6,557 nucleotides of DNA, taken from NCBI GenBank assembly GCA_945836355.1, contig CAMALD010000076.1, positions 1-6,557 of the forward strand. Reading direction: 5' to 3'. The notes beneath the pieces are model-generated. The model was given only the letters and a program-made list of their open reading frames with translations. It ran no database searches and was not told where the DNA came from. This DNA comes from an uncultured Lachnospiraceae bacterium (lineage in GTDB: Bacteria > Bacillota > Clostridia > Lachnospirales > Lachnospiraceae). The translations under genes were made by a program, and so were the position numbers. Below, one piece after another: positions 1 to 6,471 of this stretch (position 1 is the first letter of the stretch; each line of letters opens with the position of its first letter).

Positions 1-1258
1 TTTGCTGGCAACGCTTGCGGACGGGCAGAGTATTCTTAAGGGAGTCTTGTTTTCGGATGATTCCCGATATTTTATGAAATGTGTGCAGGAGCTTGGATTT
101 TCTGTCAATATTGATGAGGAAAATCACACGGTCACGCTGATGGGAAACGGCAGTGAGATTCCAAAATCGGAGGCGTCCATTTATGTGGGCAGCGCAGGAA
201 CAGCAGCGCGTTTTCTGACGGCACTGCTGGGTATTTCAAAGGGCCGATATGTTCTCGACGCATCCGGGCAGATGCGCAAGCGCCCGATGGCGCCTCTGCT
301 TCAGAGTCTGCGTGAGCTGGGGGCGGATATTGTGTGTACGGAAAAGGAGGGCTTTTTCCCATTCGTTATCAATTCTGCAGGTGTAGATAAGCAGGAAATA
401 GCAATCAATATTGATGACAGCAGCCAGTTTCTGAGCGCGCTGCTGATATCCTGCTGCCGCACCGGCAGGGATTTTCGCATTCACGTAAACGGAAGTCATG
501 GCATGGCATATATCGATATGACGACGCGAATGATGGAGGAGTTTGGGGTGCATGCCATCCGAGAGGAAAGGGCAGGAAGGATATCTTACCTGATTCCGGG
601 AAATCAAGGCTACCGGGCGCGCGAGTACCGGATTGAGCCGGATGTATCCGCCGCCTGCTATTTCTATGCGCTGGCAATGCTTCTGGGCACCGAGGTGATC
701 GTGGCCCATGTGAATAAAGATACGTTGCAGGGAGATATTAAGCTATTGGATGTGCTGTGTGAGATGGGTGGCACAAGATATGAAACAGAGGACGGTATAG
801 CGCTGAAAGGGCCGGAGAACGGACAATTTCATGGTGTGACCGTGGATATGCATGCCTTTTCCGACCAGGCACTGACCCTGGCGGTGCTGGCACCGTTTGC
901 AGATTCACCGACCACCATCACCGGCATCGGGCATATCAGGGGGCAGGAATGCGACCGCATTGCCGCGATACTTAACGAATTGGGTAAATTGGGAATTTAT
1001 TGTGAGGAGCGGGAGGACGGTGTTAAAATTTATCCGTCCGGCACCGATGCGGCAGGGATGAACCCGGAGCATACGATTCACGGAGGTGTGGTTACTACAT
1101 ACGATGACCACCGTGTAGCCATGAGCTTTACCTTGATTGGGCTTCGCGTGCCGGGAATCGTAATCGACCGGCCGGAATGCTGCCGGAAGACGTTTGAAAC
1201 CTATTATGATGTACTGGAAAAGGCATGCAGGAGGTTAATATATGCCAAAGAAGAATGA
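1..1258 (+). CDS. aroA: 3-phosphoshikimate 1-carboxyvinyltransferase (EPSP synthase), 5' end cut by window
   Basis: This enzyme transfers the enolpyruvyl group of PEP to shikimate-3-phosphate, the sixth step of the shikimate pathway to chorismate, in the cytoplasm. The frame is open from base 2. The TTG there is not a real start: about 25-30 N-terminal residues, with the Lys-Ser and Arg substrate contacts, lie upstream. Counting from base 2, visible family motifs are DDSR (19-22), the glycine loop VGSAGTAARF (62-71), RKRPM (92-96), SSQFL (140-144), EPDVSAA (212-218), the catalytic-region Asp (288, in SDQAL), RGQECDR (313-319), DDHR (368-371) and RKTF (395-398). All three terminal landmarks, DDHR, RKTF and the helix after them, are present, so the 3' end is complete. 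The stop overlaps the next gene by 17 bases. The Lys usual in the R-x-K-E-x-D-R motif is Gln here. The family call is secure; the substitutions do not suggest a pseudogene. Confidence 0.95.
   Translation, partial: LLATLADGQSILKGVLFSDDSRYFMKCVQELGFSVNIDEENHTVTLMGNGSEIPKSEASIYVGSAGTAARFLTALLGISKGRYVLDASGQMRKRPMAPLLQSLRELGADIVCTEKEGFFPFVINSAGVDKQEIAINIDDSSQFLSALLISCCRTGRDFRIHVNGSHGMAYIDMTTRMMEEFGVHAIREERAGRISYLIPGNQGYRAREYRIEPDVSAACYFYALAMLLGTEVIVAHVNKDTLQGDIKLLDVLCEMGGTRYETEDGIALKGPENGQFHGVTVDMHAFSDQALTLAVLAPFADSPTTITGIGHIRGQECDRIAAILNELGKLGIYCEEREDGVKIYPSGTDAAGMNPEHTIHGGVVTTYDDHRVAMSFTLIGLRVPGIVIDRPECCRKTFETYYDVLEKACRRLIYAKEE
1229..1234 (+). promoter_or_regulatory. Shine-Dalgarno site of the DUF512 gene, inside aroA
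   Basis: AGGAGG lies seven bases before the ATG at 1242. It sits within the aroA reading frame and fixes the start of the DUF512 gene, although that start lies upstream of the aroA stop codon. Confidence 0.8.
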
Positions 1259-2576
1259 GAAACGTCATATAATCAAGACTGTCCTTCCGGGCAGTATTGC
1301 CGATGAAATGCAGCTGGAACCCGGGGATGAACTGCTCCGTATCAACGGCAAAAAGATGGAGGATGTGTTTGACTACCATTATCTGGTGAATGATGAGTTC
1401 CTGACCGTTTTGGTGCGCAAGAGCTCCGGTGAGGAATGGGAGCTGGAAATCGAAAAGGACTACGAGGAGGATCTTGGAATTACCTTTGAGGAGAGTCTGA
1501 TGGACTCGTACCGTTCCTGTCGGAACAAGTGCATTTTCTGTTTCATTGACCAGATGCCGCCGGGAATGCGTGAAACGCTGTATTTTAAGGACGATGATGC
1601 AAGATTATCGTTTTTGCAGGGTAATTATATTACGTTGACAAATATGAGCGACGAGGATGTGGAGCGTATCTGCTTCTACAAACTTTCGCCGATCAACATA
1701 TCGGTGCATACGATGAACCGCGAGCTGCGCTGCAAAATGCTGCACAACCGCTTTGCAGGGGATGCGCTGGATAAAATCAGACACTTTTATGATGCCGGAA
1801 TTACGATGAATTCACAGATTGTGCTGTGCAAGGGAATCAATGACGGCGCTGAGCTTGATTATAGCATTGCGGAGCTGGAAAAGCTGATGCCCTATATGAC
1901 AAGTGTATCGGTGGTGCCGGTCGGCAAAACGAAATTCCGCGAGGGGTTGTATCCGCTTAAAAGCTTCGGAAAAGAGGATGCAAGGCTTGTGCTGGAGCAG
2001 ATTTTTAAATGGCAGGAAAAGCTGCTCAAAAAGCATGGCACGAGGTTTGTCCATGCGAGTGATGAATGGTTTATCACCGCCGAAATGCCGATTCCCGCAG
2101 CGGATTATTATGAAGGCTACGGTCAGCTTGAAAACGGTGTCGGTATGGTGCGTTCCCTGATGGATGAGGTGGAGGAAACGCTTCAGGACATGGTGGGCGA
2201 TGACAGAGAAAAGGAGCTCTCCGTCGCAACCGGTGTGCTGGCGGCACCGATTTTGCGTGAGCTCATCGGCAGCATTCAGAAGAAATTCCCGAAGATTACC
2301 GTGCATCTTTATGCCATCGTCAATCATTATTTCGGTGAGGAGATTACCGTTGCCGGGCTTGTGACGGGAACGGATCTGATGGAGCAGCTTGCCGGGCAGC
2401 CTCTGGGCGAATATCTGTGTATCCCTTCGGTGATGATAAGACCGCAGGAGCAGGATTTTCTTGACGATTACACGGTAAATCATGTACAATCATCTTTACA
2501 AACCAGAATCCGTATTGTAAAATCGGATGGGGCGTCATTGGTACATTCGATTATCGACCCTTTTTTGGAAGAATAA
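1242..2576 (+). CDS. PDZ / radical-SAM / DUF512 protein of unknown function
   Basis: The protein has 444 residues, a normal length for the family. Residues about 9-75 look like a PDZ-like domain, with VLPGSIADE followed by LEPGDELLRING. A radical-SAM cluster motif C-x3-C-x2-C follows at C93, C97 and C100 (CRNKCIFC), with a core resembling that of MoaA/NifB-type enzymes (NISVHTMN at 152-159). The C-terminal half carries DUF512 landmarks: VVPVGKTKFREGL (224-236), ENGVGMVR (297-304) and a GEEITVAGLVTGTDL stretch (365-379). The three cysteines should bind a 4Fe-4S cluster that cleaves S-adenosylmethionine; the substrate is unknown to me. No signal peptide or membrane segment is seen. A strong Shine-Dalgarno site sets the start. 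Overlap with aroA and closeness to der suggest co-transcription. From memory, this gene is often beside der in Clostridia, which hints at a housekeeping role but does not prove one. Confidence 0.93.
   Translation: MPKKNEKRHIIKTVLPGSIADEMQLEPGDELLRINGKKMEDVFDYHYLVNDEFLTVLVRKSSGEEWELEIEKDYEEDLGITFEESLMDSYRSCRNKCIFCFIDQMPPGMRETLYFKDDDARLSFLQGNYITLTNMSDEDVERICFYKLSPINISVHTMNRELRCKMLHNRFAGDALDKIRHFYDAGITMNSQIVLCKGINDGAELDYSIAELEKLMPYMTSVSVVPVGKTKFREGLYPLKSFGKEDARLVLEQIFKWQEKLLKKHGTRFVHASDEWFITAEMPIPAADYYEGYGQLENGVGMVRSLMDEVEETLQDMVGDDREKELSVATGVLAAPILRELIGSIQKKFPKITVHLYAIVNHYFGEEITVAGLVTGTDLMEQLAGQPLGEYLCIPSVMIRPQEQDFLDDYTVNHVQSSLQTRIRIVKSDGASLVHSIIDPFLEE
2461..2490 (+). promoter_or_regulatory. 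Possible internal sigma-A promoter ahead of der
   Basis: TTGACG at 2461-2466 and TACAAT at 2485-2490 each match the sigma-A consensus at five of six positions and are 18 bases apart. Transcription would start near 2497, about 125 bases before der. The site is inside the coding sequence of the DUF512 gene and codes for residues that look conserved in that family (DDYTV), so the match may be chance. Confidence 0.3.
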
Positions 2577-2621
2577 AGAATCGTTTCCGATGAGCGTGCA
2601 TCAGAAAGGCGTGGTTATTAT

Positions 2622-3947
2622 ATGAGTAGACCTGTAGTGGCAATCGTTGGTCGACCGAATGTAGGAAAATCAACATTGTTTAATGCTCTGGCCGGTGAGC
2701 GTATCTCTATTGTAAAGGATACACCGGGGGTTACCAGAGACCGTATTTATGCAGATGTGACATGGCTGAACAATCAGTTTACCATGATTGATACCGGCGG
2801 TATCGAGCCGGAAAGCAAGGATATGATGCTTACCTATATGCGTGAGCAGGCGCAGATCGCAATTGACACTGCGGATGTCATTGTTTTTGTGACAGACGTG
2901 CGCCAGGGGCTTGTGGATGCGGACGGAAAGGTGGCTGAGATGCTTCGCCGCTCCGGAAAGCCGGTGATTCTCACGGTCAACAAGGTTGATAATTTTGAGA
3001 AATTCATGCCGGATGTGTATGAGTTCTATAACCTGGGCATCGGTGATCCGGTTCCGGTTTCGGCGGCTTCCATGCTTGGCTTCGGCGATCTTCTGGATAA
3101 AATTGTGGAATACTTCCAGGCGGAGGATATGCAGCAGGAAGAGGACGAGCGTCCGCGTATTGCTATTGTCGGCAAGCCGAATGTAGGAAAATCCTCGATT
3201 ATTAATAAGCTGCTGGGAGAGAACCGTGTGATTGTATCGGACATTGCGGGCACCACTCGCGATGCCATTGACACGGCAGTGACCTGGAAGGATAAGGAGT
3301 ATGTCTTTATCGATACCGCCGGTATGCGCCGAAAGAGCAAGATTAAAGAGGAAATCGAGCGTTTCAGTATTATTCGTACCGTGACGGCAGTGGAACGTGC
3401 CGACGTTGTAGTCGTTGTGATTGATGCCTCCGAGGGTGTAACCGAGCAAGATGCAAAGATTGCCGGTATCGCACATGAGCGGGGCAAGGGAATTATCATT
3501 GCGGTAAACAAATGGGATTCCATCGAGAAGGATGACAAGACCATTTACAAGCATACAGAGAAGATCAAAGAGATTCTTTCTTTTATTCCGTATGCGGAAA
3601 TCCTGTTTATCTCTGCGTTGACGGGGCAGCGTATTACAAAGCTTTTTGACTCGATTGAGGTGGTCATCCAGAATCAGAACATGCGTATCCAGACCGGTGT
3701 TCTCAACGAGATTATGATGGAGGCAACGGCATTGCAGCAGCCGCCTTCCGATAAGGGCAAGCGCCTGAAGCTGTATTACATTACCCAGGTGGCGGTCAAG
3801 CCGCCGACATTTGTCATTTTTGTCAATGATAAAGAGCTGATGCACTATTCTTATACAAGATATATCGAGAATAAGATTCGTGAGGCTTTCGGTTTTGCGG
3901 GTACTTCGCTGAAATTTATCATCAGGGAGCGCACCGAGAATAAATGA
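2622..3947 (+). CDS. der: Ribosome biogenesis GTPase Der (EngA), complete
   Basis: Der is a cytoplasmic GTPase with two tandem G domains that acts in late maturation of the 50S ribosomal subunit. The 441-residue length is typical. G domain 1 shows GRPNVGKS (10-17), DTGG (57-60), NKVD (120-123) and SAAS (147-150). G domain 2 shows GKPNVGKS (184-191), TTRD (211-214), DTAG (231-234), NKWD (296-299) and SAL (331-333). The last ~85 residues form the KH-like domain that contacts rRNA (KPPTFVIFVN at 393-402, ending in IRER). All nucleotide-binding motifs are intact. The ATG at 2622 puts the first P-loop at residue 10, as usual for the family. The only upstream purine run is AAAGG at 2605-2609, twelve bases from the ATG, so the ribosome binding site is weak. 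It follows the DUF512 gene after 45 bases and precedes plsY by 34. Confidence 0.98.
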   Translation: MSRPVVAIVGRPNVGKSTLFNALAGERISIVKDTPGVTRDRIYADVTWLNNQFTMIDTGGIEPESKDMMLTYMREQAQIAIDTADVIVFVTDVRQGLVDADGKVAEMLRRSGKPVILTVNKVDNFEKFMPDVYEFYNLGIGDPVPVSAASMLGFGDLLDKIVEYFQAEDMQQEEDERPRIAIVGKPNVGKSSIINKLLGENRVIVSDIAGTTRDAIDTAVTWKDKEYVFIDTAGMRRKSKIKEEIERFSIIRTVTAVERADVVVVVIDASEGVTEQDAKIAGIAHERGKGIIIAVNKWDSIEKDDKTIYKHTEKIKEILSFIPYAEILFISALTGQRITKLFDSIEVVIQNQNMRIQTGVLNEIMMEATALQQPPSDKGKRLKLYYITQVAVKPPTFVIFVNDKELMHYSYTRYIENKIREAFGFAGTSLKFIIRERTENK

Positions 3948-3968
3948 TTATAAAATGTAAAGCATAAT

Positions 3969-3975
3969 GGGAGGA
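3969..3975 (+). promoter_or_regulatory. Shine-Dalgarno site of plsY
   Basis: GGGAGGA ends six bases before the ATG at 3982 and supports that start. Confidence 0.7.
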
Positions 3976-3981
3976 TAGGCT

Positions 3982-4653
3982 ATGGTATGGCGGATTATAC
4001 TGTGTCTGATTTGCGGGTACGGTTTTGGCTGTATTTCGACCGGATATATCGTCGGAAAAATCAATCATGTAGATATTAGAAATTATGGAAGCGGCAATAT
4101 CGGTACCACTAACACGATGCGTACACTCGGAAAAAAGGCCGGTGCAATCACTTATGTCGGGGATGTTGCCAAGGCAATGATTCCGATGCTGGTTGCGAGG
4201 CTTGTCATCTTCAGGGATGTTCCGTATGCGGAGCTTTTAGGTCTGTACGTCGGTCTGGGTGTGGCAGTCGGTCATAATTTTCCGTTCTGGCTGCATTTTA
4301 AGGGTGGCAAGGGGATTGCTGTTACTTCCGGCGTGATGGCCGCACACGACCCGCTTGCGATTCCTCTGTACCTGATATCTTTTATCATCAGCGTTGCGGT
4401 TACAAAATATGTCTCGGTTGGCTCTCTTGTGATTGTGACCATATTCCCGATTTGGATCGGAATTATGGATCACAATAAGGATTATTTTGTACATACGCTG
4501 ATTGTCAGCCTGGTATTTACCGGTCTGGCATATTTCAGACATAAGCAGAATATTATCCGCATTATCAATGGAAATGAAAATAAGATCGGTCAGAAGGTTG
4601 CGGTGTCCAAAAACCCGAAAGAGGATGCAAACCAGAGTCCGGCTGAAAAATAA
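3982..4653 (+). CDS. plsY: Acyl-phosphate:glycerol-3-phosphate acyltransferase PlsY
   Basis: PlsY is an integral membrane enzyme that moves an acyl chain from acyl-phosphate to glycerol-3-phosphate, making lysophosphatidic acid in the first committed step of phospholipid synthesis. All three conserved family motifs are present: GSGNIGTTN (36-44), GHNFPFW with FKGGKGIA (97-113), and RHKQNIIRIINGNE (186-199). Hydrophobic segments at roughly 5-25, 55-75, 82-98, 117-140, 145-163 and 168-185 fit a multi-pass protein. The protein has 223 residues, somewhat longer than the usual ~200; the excess is a polar tail after motif 3, rich in Lys, Asn and Glu, that should be cytosolic or disordered. A GGGAGGA site supports the start. 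The gene lies 14 bases before gpsA, whose product makes its substrate. The partner PlsX, which makes acyl-phosphate, is not in this window. Confidence 0.96.
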   Translation: MVWRIILCLICGYGFGCISTGYIVGKINHVDIRNYGSGNIGTTNTMRTLGKKAGAITYVGDVAKAMIPMLVARLVIFRDVPYAELLGLYVGLGVAVGHNFPFWLHFKGGKGIAVTSGVMAAHDPLAIPLYLISFIISVAVTKYVSVGSLVIVTIFPIWIGIMDHNKDYFVHTLIVSLVFTGLAYFRHKQNIIRIINGNENKIGQKVAVSKNPKEDANQSPAEK

Positions 4654-4667
4654 GGGGGAAAGGTATC

Positions 4668-5678
4668 ATGAAACATCGTATCACCGTGCTCGGGGCAGGC
4701 ACCTGGGGAACTGCCCTGACCATTTTGTTATGTAATAACGGGCATGATGTGACGCTTTGGTCGAAGCTTGCAAAGAAGGTCGATGCGCTTAATGCCGACC
4801 GGAACAACATTCCGAATCTGCCGGAGGCAAGGCTGCAGCCGGAGGTTTGTGTGACGGGGGATCTTGAGAAAGCATTGGAAGAGCCGGATTTGATTGTATT
4901 TGCAGTGGCTTCTACTTTTGTGCGGGAGACCGCAAAGCTGGTAAGCGGATATGTCAAGCCTGGACAGATGATTGTCAATGTCGGCAAGGGGATTGAGGAG
5001 AGCTCGCTGAAAACTCTGACCAATGTCATTAAGGAAGAAATTCCGCAGGCGGATGTGGCGGTTATGTCAGGCCCAAGCCATGCGGAGGAGGTATCGCGCT
5101 CAATCCCAACCACCTGTGTGGTCGGTGCAAATTCCAAAAAGACGGCTGTATTTATTCAGGATATCTTTATGACCGAATTTTTCCGGGTTTATACCAATCC
5201 GGATGTGACCGGAATCGAGCTCGGAGGCTCCATCAAGAACGTGATTGCGCTGGCTGCGGGCGTGGCGGACGGTCTTGGCTTCGGCGACAATACGAAGGCA
5301 GCTTTAATGACCAGAGGTATTGCTGAAATTACTAGACTTGGCATGGCGATGGGCTGCCGCGTGGAGACCTTTGCAGGCTTGTCCGGTATCGGCGACCTTA
5401 TCGTTACCTGTACCAGCAAGCACAGCCGCAACCGCAATGCCGGTTACCTGATTGGAAAAGGCTATTCGGTAGACGCCGCCATGAAGGAAGTAAACCAGGT
5501 GGTAGAAGGGGTATTCTGTGCCAAAGCGGCACTGGCTTTGTCCAAAGAATACAATGTGCAGATGCCGATTGTAGAGCAGGTCAACAAGGTGCTCTTTGAA
5601 GGAAAGGACCCGCGGACGGCGGTTTCGGATTTGCTGCTTCGTGACCGCACAATCGAGAATAAATCTCTGGAGTGGTAA
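4668..5678 (+). CDS. gpsA: NAD(P)+-dependent glycerol-3-phosphate dehydrogenase GpsA
   Basis: GpsA reduces dihydroxyacetone phosphate to sn-glycerol-3-phosphate in the cytoplasm, supplying the backbone used by PlsY from the preceding gene. The 336-residue protein has the Rossmann nucleotide-binding loop GAGTWGTAL (9-17), NVGKGIE (104-110) with the active-site-region Lys107, SGPSHAEEV (134-142), GGSIKNVIALAAGVADGLG (186-204) with the catalytic Lys190, then GDNTKAAL (206-213), GLSGIGDL (237-244) and the Arg-rich SRNRNAG (253-259). Length and motifs are complete. The G-rich run AGGGGG at 4653-4658, which begins at the last base of the plsY stop, is the probable ribosome binding site; coupling to plsY translation is likely. 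No hairpin terminator follows the gene, so transcripts could run on into the rplU region. Confidence 0.97.
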   Translation: MKHRITVLGAGTWGTALTILLCNNGHDVTLWSKLAKKVDALNADRNNIPNLPEARLQPEVCVTGDLEKALEEPDLIVFAVASTFVRETAKLVSGYVKPGQMIVNVGKGIEESSLKTLTNVIKEEIPQADVAVMSGPSHAEEVSRSIPTTCVVGANSKKTAVFIQDIFMTEFFRVYTNPDVTGIELGGSIKNVIALAAGVADGLGFGDNTKAALMTRGIAEITRLGMAMGCRVETFAGLSGIGDLIVTCTSKHSRNRNAGYLIGKGYSVDAAMKEVNQVVEGVFCAKAALALSKEYNVQMPIVEQVNKVLFEGKDPRTAVSDLLLRDRTIENKSLEW

Positions 5679-5685
5679 CGGAAGC

Positions 5686-5731
5686 AAAAAATAAAAATAT
5701 GCTTGACAAATGTTACAAAATGAAGTAAACT
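5686..5731 (+). promoter_or_regulatory. Sigma-A-type promoter of the rplU-prp-rpmA operon with A-rich upstream tract
   Basis: A perfect -35 hexamer TTGACA (5703-5708) is followed after 17 bases by TAAACT (5726-5731), which matches the -10 consensus at four of six positions. Directly upstream, 5686-5700 is almost pure A/T, like an UP element of a strongly expressed ribosomal operon. Transcription should begin near 5737-5740, which leaves about 75 bases of leader before rplU. This is the best promoter in the window; the exact start base is inferred. Confidence 0.8.
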
Positions 5732-5736
5732 AATCC

Positions 5737-5812
5737 AGTGTGCCGCACAGCGAGGTTTTAAGTTCTGTTAAAGACACCACAGCTGGCGAGTATTGTAAGT
5801 AGGAGGTGCCAT
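5737..5812 (+). ncRNA. L21 ribosomal protein leader (5' structured RNA of rplU)
   Basis: Position, fold and end sequence fit the Firmicutes L21 leader, a cis-acting RNA family upstream of rplU thought to give feedback control by a ribosomal protein. Bases that pair by eye are: 5744-5751 (CGCACAGC) with 5782-5788 (GCTGGCG), seven pairs and one bulged A at 5747; 5754-5756 (GGT) with 5776-5778 (ACC); and 5757-5761 (TTTAA) with 5768-5772 (TTAAA), closing a six-base loop. After the stem comes the single-stranded stretch AGTATTGTAAGT, which I recall as the conserved 3' signature of the family, running straight into the rplU ribosome binding site. No terminator-type hairpin with a U run is present, so control at the level of translation or RNA stability is more likely than transcription termination. 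The family assignment is from memory and not from a covariance-model search. Confidence 0.82.
5801..5808 (+). promoter_or_regulatory. Shine-Dalgarno site of rplU, 3' edge of the leader
   Basis: AGGAGGTG is a near-perfect anti-16S match ending four bases before the ATG at 5813. It is continuous with the L21 leader and is the likely target of any translational control. Confidence 0.85.
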
Positions 5813-6121
5813 ATGTACGCAATTATAGCAACAGGTGGTAAGCAGTACAAAGTAGCCGAGGGCGATGTCATTAAGGTGGAAAAGCTCAGCGCAGAGAAGG
5901 ATTCTGTAGTTTCTTTCGATCAGGTTCTTGCTGTAAATAACGGCGACCTTAAGATCGGTAATCCGACCGTAGCAGGTGCAACCGTTTCCGCAACCGTTAT
6001 CGAAGAGGGTAAGGGCAAGAAGGTTATTGTTTACAAGTATAAGAGAAAGACCGGCTATCATAAGAAGAACGGACATAGACAGGCTTATACTAAGGTTAAG
6101 ATTGACAAGATCAATGCTTAA
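5813..6121 (+). CDS. rplU: 50S ribosomal protein L21 (bL21)
   Basis: L21 is a structural protein of the large ribosomal subunit that binds 23S rRNA. The 102-residue length is normal for bacteria. It begins [14 protein letters not shown] and has the L21 signature near the end, [15 protein letters not shown] (76-90), followed by AYTKVKI. Lysine-rich composition fits an rRNA-binding protein. The start is fixed by a near-perfect Shine-Dalgarno site at the end of the L21 leader. The stop is followed by only nine bases before prp. It is the first gene of the rplU-prp-rpmA operon and is probably regulated through the leader. Confidence 0.98.
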   Translation: MYAIIATGGKQYKVAEGDVIKVEKLSAEKDSVVSFDQVLAVNNGDLKIGNPTVAGATVSATVIEEGKGKKVIVYKYKRKTGYHKKNGHRQAYTKVKIDKINA

Positions 6122-6130
6122 TCAAGGGAT

Positions 6131-6454
6131 ATGATTACCGTATCCATATATCGGGATGAAAACGGCAGATGCTGTGGCTTTCACTGCAGCGGACATGCAG
6201 GCTATGCAGAAAGCGGAAGTGATATTGTGTGTGCTGCGGTATCGGCATTGACAATGAATGCAATCAATTCCATATCAGAGTTTACGTCGGATACCTTTTC
6301 CTATGACGAAGATGAAAAGTCGGGAAGGATGGATTTTCGGATTGTTTCCGAAATGTCTCCGGTTTCCGAAATCCTGCTAAAATCTTTGATATTGGGGTTG
6401 AAGAGTATTGCGGATGCTTACGGCCGTAAGTATATCCGGTTCAGAAATGAATGA
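6131..6454 (+). CDS. prp: Ribosomal-processing cysteine protease Prp (YsxB family)
   Basis: Prp is the cysteine protease that removes the N-terminal extension of ribosomal protein L27 in Firmicutes and related bacteria. The 107-residue length is typical. The catalytic pair is visible as His22 in SGHAGYAE and Cys34 in SDIVCAAVSAL, the same numbering as the studied Staphylococcus aureus enzyme. Its substrate, L27 with the extension, is encoded next, 33 bases downstream, which strongly supports the call. Three further cysteines (14, 15 and 19) lie close to the catalytic His. The only Shine-Dalgarno-like run is AAGGGA at 6124-6129, one or two bases from the ATG, which is too close to be efficient; translation may depend on ribosomes finishing rplU. 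The ATG start gives the usual MITV-type N terminus. Confidence 0.95.
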   Translation: MITVSIYRDENGRCCGFHCSGHAGYAESGSDIVCAAVSALTMNAINSISEFTSDTFSYDEDEKSGRMDFRIVSEMSPVSEILLKSLILGLKSIADAYGRKYIRFRNE

Positions 6455-6471
6455 AACAGATTGTGATATTT

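Noticed and set aside
2..4. TTG at the window edge as a start codon for aroA
   Set aside because: The protein would lack the N-terminal shikimate-3-phosphate contacts of every EPSP synthase; the frame is open to the edge, so the gene starts outside the window.
1635..1640. Perfect TTGACA inside the DUF512 gene
   Set aside because: No -10-like sequence at 16-18 bases downstream.
2164..2364. Arg/Trp-rich short + strand frame within the DUF512 gene
   Set aside because: Out-of-frame shadow of the real gene; the composition is typical of frame-shifted reading of this coding sequence.
1812..2489. A 225-codon open frame on the - strand opposite the DUF512 gene
   Set aside because: It mirrors the conserved coding sequence, and its translation (His-, Arg- and Leu-rich, no domain) looks like a shadow frame.
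3268..3296. TTGACA with GATAAG after 17 bases inside der
   Set aside because: The -35 is perfect but the -10 lacks both terminal T bases, and the site codes for conserved residues just after the switch motif of the second G domain.
2670..3845. A 391-codon open frame on the - strand opposite der
   Set aside because: It lies wholly within an intact, conserved der gene, has no ribosome binding site or recognisable motif, and is a by-product of der codon use.
3949..3954. TATAAA between der and plsY as a possible -10 element
   Set aside because: There is no -35-like hexamer at the right distance upstream; the gap is simply AT-rich.
6248..6278. TTGACA inside prp, possible promoter for rpmA
   Set aside because: The best downstream hexamers (CATATC at 17 bases, TATCAG at 19) match poorly; the rplU promoter can serve rpmA.
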